A stretch of DNA of 64,000 nucleotides from Taudactylus pleione (lineage: Eukaryota; Chordata; Amphibia; Anura; Myobatrachidae), in assembly GCA_031769625.1 (NCBI GenBank), contig JAUIMM010000698.1, positions 642,001 to 706,000 on the forward strand, given 5' to 3'. The position numbers and the translations under genes were made by a program. Below the pieces are notes generated by a model. It saw only the letters and a program-made list of their open reading frames with translations, searched no databases and was not told where the DNA came from. This document shows positions 54,599-64,000 of the stretch, in pieces. The stretch's first letter is position 1; each line of letters opens with the position of its first letter.

Positions 54599-56112
54599 AT
54601 GCCCTCATTTGTCCAGCGGTGGTAATAGTGGTAGTAGCATTGTACAAAGCAGTAGTAATATTGTGATACCCCCAATCCTGGGAGTATCACTAATGGGTGC
54701 CTCTGGGGTGTAAAATACTTTTGTGATACAACGCAAATGTGTTTTTGTAAAGTGTATTGGTATTGACATGCCCAATTTTATGCCAGCTGGACATTCTCTA
54801 TTCCCCCTCTGGACTTATGGATTACCCCCTGCTATGGACAAGTGATATAGGGGGGACACAAGGCCAGGACTTCCCCACTGTATTGAAGAGGGGAGCCCAG
54901 CTTTCCCTCCTGCAATAACATGGCCAGTGACTGTTTTGTAGCACGCGCGCTCAGCGGGAAGAACAGCCGGCGCGTGCCAAGTACCCAGGCGGAAACTTCA
55001 AAAGGAGCTGCCCAGCTGACTCTGGGGGAGTCCTGAGGTGGCCAAGTTAACGTAAAAGCTGGCCAGCAATTTCTGAACTCAATTGACATTATAACTGTTC
55101 TAGTTATTTATGATAAGTTGTAGGATCATATTGTATTGTTTATGAATAGTTGTCTGGTTAACCTTGATTCATGTTCTAGAAACTGTGAGCGGATGAATCA
55201 GCAGTCAGCAGAGTTCCAGCATAATAAAACCTGAATTGTTCTGTGTGAACTTACTTACCTGCACAGATGTTAATGTATTTTAATGTTGCACTGTTGATCT
55301 TTTTGTCATTGCCTATACTATTAGCTTAACAAGTGTGAAGGCAAATAAAGTAAAGCAGACTAGCTGATACTGTTAGTATAATGTATTGTGTGAAGATCTG
55401 GTTTTCCTATTCTCTATTGGGAAAGTACGTCGCTGAAGGAAAAGTTTGTGAGGGCTACCTACTCCATCAGTGGTAAGAAACCCATACCTTACTACACAAT
55501 CCAACCCCAGTTAGTTGGGTATTACAATATAAAATAAGAAATATTTTCTGGGTTGGTGGTGAAAGCCAAAACCAATCAAACCTTAAAGTTTTTTTTTTTA
55601 AGTATGAGCAAATAAAGTTACATTTTATCTACTCATGTCTTAGACTTTCTTTATATCCCACCTATGGTGATTTATTTAATGCTGAAAGTGTGGATGTATG
55701 GTAAATATATTGATTCTCATATTACATATAGGCACCTTATACCAGCAGTGTCCCCAGCACATTATATAATGAGTGATAAATTATAATTCTCCAATAATGA
55801 GCCTAGTCTTGTAATATTCATGTTTATATGTCCGGCAATAATACTAATGATATGCTCATTAGCATTGATAAATACAGCTTTAGTAATTTAGCCTGTAATA
55901 TGCCCAGGAAATAACAGTTATAAAGTATTACTGTACTTTTATTGTGCACAAACAAAATGCTAGAGAGAAGTTAATAGAATAACGCCCCTTTCAGCGTTGG
56001 ATGCTGCTGCCTATTGCAGATACTGCATGGCTGAGTGCCTGGGAGAATTTAGCAAAAAACAAAACCAGGGCATGGCCAAGCAGGCGAATACGGCATGACA
56101 GATTACACACTA
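54599..56112. other. unassigned sequence
   Basis: About 1.5 kb. An 85-codon minus-strand frame at 54832-55089 shows no domain. The region 54780-55500 could be an unpaired LTR, but no partner or terminal motif was found. Confidence 0.35.
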
Positions 56113-56289
56113 GGGGGTCTATTTACCAAGCCTTGGATGGAGATAAAGTGAACAGAGATAAAGTACCAGCCAATCAGCTCCTAACTGCCATGTCACAGGC
56201 TGTGTTTGAAAAATTACAGTTAGGAGCTGGTTGGCTGGTACTTTATCTCCGTTCACTTTATCTCCATCCAAGGCTTAGTAAATAGACCC
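56113..56289. mobile_element. palindromic MITE (GGGTCTATTTAC...CCTTGGATGGAG family)
   Basis: Arms GGGTCTATTTACCAAGCC and, inverted, GGGTCTATTTACTAAGCC, followed by TTGGATGGAGATAAAGTGAAC in both. The middle contains AGCTCCTAACTG and its inverse. A second copy lies at 63113-63266. Confidence 0.82.
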
Positions 56290-56476
56290 TTTGGCCTCAT
56301 GGGAAATGGGGGCTGAGCCTAACTGTGTGTGTTTTGAGACAGGGAAACATCTTAGAGCAGGGAAAGAGCTCCTATACTCCCCAGATGGGGGAGAAGGGTG
56401 GGGCCGTGGTGGCTGCCACAATGTCCATTTAACGTCCATGGAGACAGCAAAGCAGAGAGGTCTTTAGTGAGACCTA

Positions 56477-56645
56477 GGGGTAAATTTGCTAAAGTGAGAG
56501 TTTTTAGAAGAGATGTTGCCCAAAGCAACCAATCAGAGTCTACTTAACATGATGTAACTAGCACCTTCTATAAGATAATAGCTAGAATCTGACATCTCTT
56601 CTAAAACTCACTTCTTAAAACTCTCACTTTAGTAAATTTACCCCC
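56477..56645. mobile_element. palindromic MITE (GGTAAATTTACTAAAG family)
   Basis: 169 bp flanked by TA on both sides (56475-56476, 56646-56647). Arms start GGGGTAAATTTGCTAAAGTG and GGGGGTAAATTTACTAAAGTG. Confidence 0.85.
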
Positions 56646-56647
56646 TA

Positions 56648-57079
56648 GAGAGAAGTCTGGAAAGAGACAAAGAGAAAGCTCCAGAAACCTGCAGTGTGAG
56701 CAGCCCAGTGGGTTCACAATCATGCAGCACCAAGTAGAGGTTAAGAGAGGCAGAGGAATTGCAAAGGGGGATTAGGAAGCAGTGCCTTATGTATGGAAGC
56801 CCCCAGAAACCAATAGGGGGGTTCTCTGTTGAGCAGTGTGGCTACAGGAGCCATCCCTGTAGGAGAGTGGTTGACTGCAGCTGAGAGTATGCTGCTAATA
56901 GTGTCAGAGCTGCACTCTAGAAGTCTGTATACTTCTGTCCCAAGTGAAGGAGAAGGGGTGCAAAGAGAGGTAGATGTGTGAGCAGACCTGTAACTAAATG
57001 TTTTAGTGCCCTGTGCCCCCCCATATTGTAAACAGGGACAGTACGCTCATGCGTGGTGTCGTGGGGAAGGGCTGTGGCC
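56648..57079. other. unassigned sequence
   Basis: Mixed sequence. No repeat or coding motif before the satellite. Confidence 0.4.
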
Positions 57080-57256
57080 ATACTATAGTACCTGCAATTC
57101 ACATTACACCACACAGTAGTGCCCCTTATTTACAGTACACTACATAGTACTGTCCCTTACACTACAGAGAAGTAATGCCCCTTACATATTATGCCCACAC
57201 AGTCGTAATTAACCTTACACATTTTGATCGTTAAATTAATGCTCTATACACATTAT
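57080..57256. repeat. degenerate edge of the 33-bp satellite
   Basis: Units such as CATTACACCACACAGTAGTGCCCC and ACATTATGCCCACACAGTCGTAAT keep the register but carry many changes, as expected where homogenisation stops at an array edge. Confidence 0.75.
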
Positions 57257-60222
57257 GCCACACAGTAGAAATCCCCCCTTACATACTGTTTTATGCCACA
57301 CAGTAGAAATCCCCCCTTACACATTATGCCACACAGTAGAAATTCCCCCTTACACATTATGTCACACAGTAGAAATACCCCCTTACACATTATGTCACAC
57401 AGTAGAAATCTTCCCTTACACATTATGCCACACAGTAGAAATATCCCCTTACACATTATGCCACACAGTAGAAATTCCCCCTTACACATTATGCCACACA
57501 GTAGAAATACCCCCTTACACATTATGCCACACAGTAGAAATTCCCCCTTACACATTATGCAACACAATAGAAATTCCCCCTTACACATTATGCCACACAG
57601 TAGAAATACCCCCTTACACATTATGTCACACTGTAGAAATCTTCCCTTACACATTATGCCACACAGTAGAAATATCCCCTTACACATTATGCCACACAGT
57701 AGAAATTCCCCCTTACACATTATGCCACACAGTAGAAATACCCCCTTACACATTATGCCACACAGTAGAAATTCCCCCTTACACATTATGCAACACAATA
57801 GAAATTCCCCCTTACACATTATGCCACACAGTAGAAATACCCCCTTACACATTATGCCACATAGTGGAAATTCTCAAACCCCCCTTATATACTGTTTTAT
57901 GCCACACAGTAGAAATCCCCCCTTACACATTATGCCACACAGTAGAAATTCCCCCTTACACATTATGTCACACAGTAGAAATCCCCCATAACACATTATG
58001 CCACACAGTAGAAATCCTCCCTTACACATTATGCCACACAGTAGAAATACCCCCTTACACATTATGCCACACAGTAGAAATTCCCCCTTATACATTATGC
58101 CACACAGTAGAAATACCCCCTTACACATTATGCCGCACAGTACAAATACCCCCTTACACATTATGCCACACAGTAGAAATTCCCCCCTACACATTATGCA
58201 ACACAGTAGAGATTCCCCCCTTACACATTATGTCACACAGTAGAAATCCTCACCCCCCCTTACATACTGTTTTATGCCACACAGTAGAAATCCCCCCTTA
58301 CACAATATGCCACACAGTAGAAATCCTCCCTTACACATTATGCCACACAGTAGTAATTCTCCCTTACACATTATGCCACACAGTAGAAATACCCCCTTAC
58401 ACATTATGCCACACAGTAGAAATACCCCCTTACACATTATGCCACACAGTAGAAATTCCCCCTTACACATTATGCTAGACAGTAGAAATCCTCCCTTACG
58501 CATTATGCCACACAGTAGAAATTCCCCCTTACACATTATGCCACACAGTAGAAATTCCCCCCTTACACATTATGCCACATAGTAGAAATTCCCCCTTACA
58601 CATTATGCTACACAGAAGAAATCCTCCCTTACACATTATGTCACATAGTAGAAATCCTCCCTTACACATTATGCCACACAGTAGAAATTCCCCCTTACAC
58701 ATTATGTCACACAGTAGAAATTCCCCCTTACACATTATGTCACACAGTAGAAATTCCCCCTTACACATTATGTCACACAGTAGAAATTCCCCCTTACACA
58801 TTATGTCACACAGTAGAAATTCCCCCTTACACATTATGTCACACAGTAGAAATTCCCCCTTACACATTGTCACACAGTAGAAATCCCCCTTACACATTAT
58901 GTCACACAGTATAAATTCTCCCTTACACATTATGCCACACATTTGAAATTCTCCCCTTATACATTATGCCACACAGTAGAAATCCCCCCTTACACATTAT
59001 GCCACACAGTAGAAATTCCCCCTTACACATTATGCCACACAGTAGAAATTCCCCCTTACACATGATGCCACACAGTAGAAATTACCCCCTTACACATTGT
59101 CACACAGTAGAAATCCCCCTTACACATTATGCCACACAGTAGAAATTCCCCCTTACACATTATGCCACACAGTAGAAATTCCCCCTTACACATTATGCCA
59201 CACAGTAGAAATTACCCCCTTACACATTATGCCACAGTAGAAATTCCCCCTTACACATTATGCCACACAGTAGAAATTCCCCCTTACACATTATGTCACA
59301 CAGTAGAAATTCCCCCTTACACATTATACCACACAGTAGAAATTCCCCCTTACACATTATGCCACACAGTAGAAATTACCACCTTACACCTTGTCACACA
59401 GTAGAAATCCCCCCTTACACATTATGCCACACAGTAGAAATTCCCCCTTACACATTATGTCACACAGTAGAAATTCCCCCTTACACATTATGCCACACAG
59501 TAGAAATTCCCCGTTACACATTATGCCACACAGTAGAAATTCCCCCTTACACATTATGCCACACAGTAGAAATTACCCCCTTACACATTGTCACACAGTA
59601 GAAATCCCCCTTACACATTATGCCACACAGTAGAAATTCCCCCTTACACATTATGCCACACAGTAGAAATTCCCCCTTACACATTATGCCACACAGTAGA
59701 AATTACCCCCTTACACATTGTCACACAGTAGAAATCCCCCTTACACATTATGCCACACAGTAGAAATTCCCCCTTACACATTATGCCACACAGTAGAAAT
59801 TCCCCGTTACACATTATGCCACACAGTAGAAATTCCCCCCTTACACATTATGTCACACAGTAGAAATCCCCCCTTACACATTATGCCACACAGTAGAAAT
59901 TCCCCCTTACACATTGTCACACAGTAGAAATTACCCCCTTACACATTGTCACATAGTAGAAATCCCCCTTACTCATTATGCCACACAGTAGAAATTCCCC
60001 CTTACACATTATGCCACACAGTAGAAATTCCCCGTTACACATTATGGCACACAGTAGAAATTCCCCCCTTACACATTATGTCACACAGTAGAAATCCCCC
60101 CTTACACATTATGCCACACAGTAGAAATTCCCCCTTACACATTGTCACACAGTAGAAATTCCCCCTTACACATTATGCCACACAGTAGAAATTCCCCCTT
60201 ACACATTATGCCACACAGTAGA
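57257..60222. repeat. 33-bp tandem satellite (about 90 copies)
   Basis: Consensus unit, in two halves: TTACACATTATGCCACAC then AGTAGAAATTCCCCC. The unit is 33 bp with no sign of spacers. Near the left a seven-unit (231-bp) higher-order repeat is visible, as the rare variant AGAAATCTTCCC recurs at 57404 and 57636. Near the right a 228-bp higher-order unit repeats (59718-59945, 59946-60173), marked by a shortened ACATTGTCACAC unit. Since 33 is a multiple of three, several frames stay open on both strands, giving long apparent proteins of an 11-residue repeat. These are not taken as genes. Confidence 0.95.
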
Positions 60223-60842
60223 ACTCGGTCTCTCTACTAAATACAGCACTTACTCGTATAACACAGCTCTTCAGCATGTCACTGTGTTACTGGACTGGGA
60301 GAGCCGTCATGACATCTCTCCCAGTCCCTGAAGACACTACAGGAGATGAGGGAGGGAGCAGAACATACGGGGCAGGCAGCGCTGCCTGCTGTTATCTGCT
60401 ACTATTATATATTGCACACAGGACAGGCAGTAGAAGACAGCTAATGATGTTGGTGCATATTTGATCATGGGTGGAGGTGTCTGGCTCCACCCAGGGCTGG
60501 CAACAGAAATCATGGGGCCCGATACACACATTTATTTTAGCCCCCCCCCCCAGGTCCTCAGGAAGGTAACCCGAAACAGCTGTTGGAACCATCCGGGTTC
60601 AGAGCTTGGCTCCCCGGGCCCTGTGAAGGCTGCTCACCGAAATATGTGCTGAGTATATCAAAAAAGTTCTTTCAATGGCATTATGGCTTGTCAATATACC
60701 CTGATGGTAACATTTTAAACTATTTTTGGATTATTTACAAAGAGGTGTGCTGGATATTGCCCACATAGGACTTGCTGCTATCAATTACTTTTTGATCCTG
60801 GCACTCTTGCTAAATTTTTGTGTGCAACCTACAACAATTTTT
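60223..60842. other. unassigned, with hAT-like end fragment
   Basis: CCAGGGCTGGCAACAGAAATC at about 60495 resembles a hAT-type terminus but no partner end was found. The rest is unassigned. Confidence 0.35.
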
Positions 60843-61070
60843 TGTATATATATATATATATATACACTCACACACGTATATATACACGTTATAATGTGTA
60901 CATGTGTGTGTATGTATATATAAATATATATGTATATGTATTTATATGTATATACGTGTACAGATACATGTGTATATATATATATATATATGCGTGCGTG
61001 TATATATGTATGTATATATATATATATATGTAATATGTGTGGGTGTGTGTATATATATATATATATATAT
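60843..61070. repeat. (TA/TG)n microsatellite
   Basis: Compound TATA and TGTA/CATA repeats. Low-complexity open frames inside are not genes. Confidence 0.95.
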
Positions 61071-61513
61071 ACATAGCGGTTCTTCTCCATAATAGAAGCA
61101 GGCGGCACTCCATCGGACTTATTTTATAAGGTAGTTTTATTCAGCGGATGTTTGAAAGCCTAAACGGCTTCAGGGTGTGAAAAATTACAAAAGTGCAAGT
61201 GCTTACCTTTATATGATACAAGTGACAGTTCTAGTTCAGCGTCCATTCTTCCTACTCTGGGCGCCTAGTGCTGCAGGTCAGTGACATTACACAGCAGCGT
61301 GAGGCAGACAGGGGCATGGTGGGGTGGTAGCTAGGGACGCAGTCGGATCCCGTCTGAGTAGAAGTTTTATCTTAGCAACCGGGACCCGTTGCTAAGGTAT
61401 AACACCCTGATGACAAAGCCGTTAAAACATTAGCTGAATAAAAGATACACTACTTTATTAATTATGTCCGATGGAGTGCCGCCTGCTTCTATTATGGGGA
61501 AGAACTGCTATGT
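61071..61513. mobile_element. Penelope-like inverted terminal arms, second locus
   Basis: Left arm 61071-61182 and right arm 61405-61513 are inverted copies sharing AGAAGCAGGCGGCACTCCAT and, further in, TTTTATTCAGC and ACGGCTT blocks. The right arm reads CACCCTGATGACAAAGCCG then TTAAAAC, resembling a hammerhead core (CTGATGA with the later GAAA degraded). The layout parallels the element at 48817-51038. No coding sequence remains in the middle. Confidence 0.5.
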
Positions 61514-61552
61514 GAATATCTGCATTTAGGAAGGCACCAGCAGTAGAACCAT

Positions 61553-62060
61553 GGCCCTGATTCAGAGCCGGACGCTCTGACAGAGCGCTCGCTCTGAATC
61601 AGGGACGTTCCTCTTACTTTTTGGAGCGGCCTCCTGGTCGCTCGCATAGCTGTGGGTGACCACCCACAGCTATAGCGAGCGGCCAAAATGATGGTCGCGA
61701 TGGTCAAGACCATCGGGACCATCAGGCTTGCGACGAGACCCTAAGGTAGGGTCTCGTCTGCCGCAAGCCCTGGAGTGCTTTTGGCTCTATCAGAGCCAAA
61801 AGCACTCCCACTGACATCACTAGTGATGTCAGTGGGGCCGGCCCCAGACGGTAGGCGTTCCCATGGGAACACTTCCGTCTGGGCAGCCACGCCCCCGGCA
61901 CGCCCACCAAAGGGGGCGTGCTGTCAATCACCATCGACAGCACGCCCCCTTTGGTGCGAGACCCATAACGACGGCTTGGCCATCGTTATTCGGGTCTCGC
62001 GCATGCGCACGACGGAGCCGTCTCTTGGGCACTTGGGCAACATCGACCCGCTTGCGAGCG
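61553..62060 (+). mobile_element. hairpin-chain element HC-A, copy 6 (right end lost)
   Basis: Starts GGCCCTGATTCAGAGCCGG, same orientation as copies 1 and 4. The modules are intact up to the CGCGCATGCGCAC region, then ACCCGCTTGCGAGCG and a break. The GTGCTTTTGGCTC hairpin (61773-61807) carries a paired A-T to C-G change relative to copies 1, 3 and 5. No 3-bp flank could be identified because the end is missing. Confidence 0.85.
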
Positions 62061-62145
62061 CTCTACCACATGCTGTTATTTATATATATATATACAGTAT
62101 ATACACACATATATATATATATATATATACATACATATATAAAAT
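62061..62145. repeat. (TA/CA)n microsatellite
   Basis: TATATA and ATACACACATA runs just beyond the broken end of the sixth hairpin-chain element. Confidence 0.9.
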
Positions 62146-62460
62146 CTATATCTTCGTAACTCGTCCGCTGAGAAGCCGAACATATCCCGTACACACGTGT
62201 CTGTGAACAACGTTGTTCACAGACATATCGCGTCAACTGTGCAGCGCAGCCGTTGGCAGATATATCTGTTCATCATGCTGTGTGTACGGGCGTTCAGCCG
62301 ATCACCCTTACACTTGCTGCAGTGGCCGGCGGGTAGGGGGTCGCTCTGTGCGGGCAGCCCATCGGGTCCCCAGATGATGGTTGTTCAGTGTGTATGAACA
62401 ACCATAATCTGCAGATATATCTGTCAGGTGTGTACCCTGGTAGGATTATCTTCTAGGGGG
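62146..62460. other. unassigned, locally palindromic
   Basis: Two local hairpins: GTCTGTGAACAACGTTGTTCACAGAC at 62199-62224 and ATGGTTGTTCAGTGTGTATGAACAACCAT at 62377-62405, both perfect or nearly so. It resembles another hairpin-rich non-autonomous element, but ends were not found. Confidence 0.4.
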
Positions 62461-62513
62461 CTTCAGCCAAAATCTTGCCTAGGGCACCAAATTGGCTAGG
62501 GCCGGCCCTGGCT
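62461..62513. mobile_element. hAT-like terminal fragment
   Basis: AATCTTGCCTAGGGCACC followed by AGGGCCGGCCCTG ends like the CAGGGCCGGCCCT hAT termini common in vertebrates. The other end is missing. Confidence 0.5.
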
Positions 62514-63112
62514 GCGAGGCCCCTAAAATCTCGGAGCCTGGTACGACAGTGCCCCTAGTCCCCCCCACTGTTGCCAGGCCTGACTCCGCCCATAGGGCAT
62601 GTGTGATCTGTGTGGGTGCAGAGGCCGCACCTCCATAGTTATGGCCCTCTGTGTGAGTGACCCATACTTACCGACATTGTAGAACAGCTCTCCGGGAGCA
62701 GGCTGGAGAGCTCCTGCAGCAGACTGGATCAGGGGGCGGGAGCGGACTGGTGACATCATTAGGCCCCCCACCCCTTTCCTGAAAAGTCTGCAATTTGCGG
62801 GTCAGTGGTGAGGGGGCGGGGCTAAATGACGCAAATTTTGTAATTTAGTCCCGCCCCTCCTCGCAGACCCACAAATTCACCACTAAATCAGAACCATCCT
62901 CTCCCCACAGTGTAGAAGCAGCAGCGGCCTATCGAGCGAGTTAATAGCAATAGGGAGAAACTCCAAATCAGGACTAATGGAGCATTCATAGTCCAAATTA
63001 ATATCTGGCGCAATACTAGTTGAGTTAATTAAATTGCCACAGCCTGTCTATACGGTCACAGTACTCCCATCATCATGGTTACTTCCAACAGGATAATGTG
63101 CCAAGGGGTCTA
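62514..63112. other. unassigned sequence
   Basis: No recognised feature. A GC-rich patch at 62800-62870 with GGCGGGGC/GCCCCGCC-like inversion may be a weak hairpin. Confidence 0.4.
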
Positions 63113-63266
63113 TTTACTAAGCCTTGGATGGAGATAAAGTGAACGGAGATAAAGTACCAGCCAATCAGCTCATAACTGCCATGTCACAAGCTGTGTTTGA
63201 AAAATGACAGGAGCTGATTGGTTGGGACTTTATCTTTGTTCACTTTGTCTCCTTCCCAACTTTTTA
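63113..63266. mobile_element. palindromic MITE (GGGTCTATTTAC...CCTTGGATGGAG family), decayed right arm
   Basis: Left arm GGGGTCTATTTACTAAGCC and GATGGAGATAAAGTGAACGG match 56113-56289. The right arm degrades after GACTTTATC and ends in CTTCCCAACTTTT. Confidence 0.8.
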
Positions 63267-63389
63267 TTAGTGTCACAATTGGTCACTGTACTTAAGGCAG
63301 AATAGCAAAACATACCGCCTGCTGCTGTCCAGGAATTTGTGGACAGTTTGCCAAGTAGGGTCTCTGCAGTAATCACTGCCGGCTCTATT

Positions 63390-64000
63390 TATTAACATTA
63401 TTTTTACTAAAATAAAGTGAAAAAGGGTGTTTTCACACCCTTTTCACATTATTTTAGTTTCATCTGTAGTTATTACAGGGCAATTGGAGTAGAATTAGTA
63501 CAATTCTACTCCAACCCTAATTATCACTTATTTTTAGTAAAGCAGATCGCATTTCCCATAATTGTAATGGGAAATGTGATCCGACCACAGTTACTAAAAA
63601 TAAATTGTAAAAAAATACCGGGGGAAGCCCTGTGATAATAACGCCACCTGGAGGTGGCGTTATCCAGGGTCTCCCCCGGTTACCGGGCTCCCACTCTGCT
63701 CTAACGGGGAGAGCAGAGCCGGGGAGCTGGTACCAGTAATCAGCTATGTGGTCTAAGCAGACCGCGGGGGTCCGCGGTCGCGGGGGCGGGGCTTAGCGCT
63801 GGGGGCGGGGCTTAGCATCGGTGGGGGGGTAGTAGCGGTGGTCGGTCGGCGCATGCGCGGGCTCTTAGTCGCGGTATTTTTTCCGAAAATACCGCGACTA
63901 GAGTGCGGATGGGATCCGCAGGGACAGAGCTTTATCGCAAGCTCTGTCCCTGCAAGGGATTTATACTAAATCCCTGTGATATTGCCTGAATTCGCAATGC
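63390..64000. mobile_element. hairpin-chain element HC-B (runs off the window)
   Basis: A second series of abutting hairpins, unrelated in sequence to HC-A. Stems at 63407-63457, 63484-63514, 63545-63581 (inside an outer stem 63528-63540 with 63591-63603), 63617-63680, 63687-63727, 63760-63779, 63866-63900, 63904-63920, 63920-63951 and 63955-63975. Ten or more in about 570 bp, with only one stretch (63780-63865) that is simply GC-rich and has a GCGCATGCGC palindrome. The right end is beyond the window and the left end is not certain. Confidence 0.8.

Noticed and set aside
57255..58478. 407-codon open frame and other long frames of an 11-residue repeat
   Set aside because: They arise from a 33-bp satellite without stops in several frames on both strands. 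There is no start context, domain or codon bias.
57257..60222. CRISPR-like regular repeats
   Set aside because: Repeats are back to back with no unique spacers, and the context is eukaryotic.
60785..61113. Tyr/Ile-rich open frames of about 70-107 codons
   Set aside because: Low-complexity translation of a TA/TG microsatellite.

Overview
The window reads as non-coding, repeat-dense vertebrate DNA, most likely from a large-genome anuran amphibian. The reasons are a gamma-like endogenous retrovirus (ERV) beside Mag-type and Sushi-type Ty3/Gypsy pieces, Tx1/L1-type LINE tails, a Penelope-like element (PLE), a Tc1 transposon with the vertebrate-type 1.6-kb layout, and many hAT-like and Harbinger-like MITEs, some matching types I associate with frog genomes. 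No host gene, tRNA or rRNA could be supported. Almost everything recognisable is a transposable element, and every protein-coding region seen is broken.

Layout. 1-4.2 kb: MITEs and unclassified repeats. 4.2-16.1 kb: a full-length ERV (LTR to LTR 4520-15364, 4-bp target duplication CAAT) with gag, pro, pol and env all decayed. It sits inside the protease region of an older Gypsy element on the minus strand, whose gag lies to the right and whose protease C-terminus lies to the left. 16.1-24 kb: sparse, mostly unassigned, with hAT-type MITEs and a 60-bp minisatellite. 24.1-25.3 kb: L1-type ORF2 tail. 26-30 kb and 41.3-42 kb: fold-back elements with telomere-like CCCTAA cores. 32.1-32.9 kb: a second L1 tail with its own target duplication. 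34.8-35.5 kb: a hAT MITE nested in another. 35.9-62 kb: six copies of an unusual element built almost wholly of consecutive hairpins, here called HC-A. 38.2-40.8 kb: Sushi-type Gypsy leader, gag and protease, with one HC-A copy inside its leader. 45.9-47.6 kb: Tc1 transposon. 48.0-51.6 kb: a tandem duplication split by a PLE with inverted terminal arms. 57.1-60.2 kb: a 33-bp satellite with higher-order structure. 63.4-64.0 kb: a second hairpin-chain family, HC-B, running off the window.

The most interesting signal is the hairpin-chain architecture. HC-A packs about eleven short palindromes end to end in about 550 bp, makes 3-bp target duplications, and keeps stems paired between copies through paired substitutions or whole-module replacement. 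HC-B has the same architecture with unrelated sequence. Other notable points are the ERV nested at the Gypsy protease active site, the PLE fold-back with a 14-bp target duplication, the retained in-frame UAG between ERV gag and pro, an Env C-x10-CC spacing, and repeated NRF1-like palindromes in several transposon families. All calls come from reading the sequence. No alignment or database search was run, and identities are estimates by eye.
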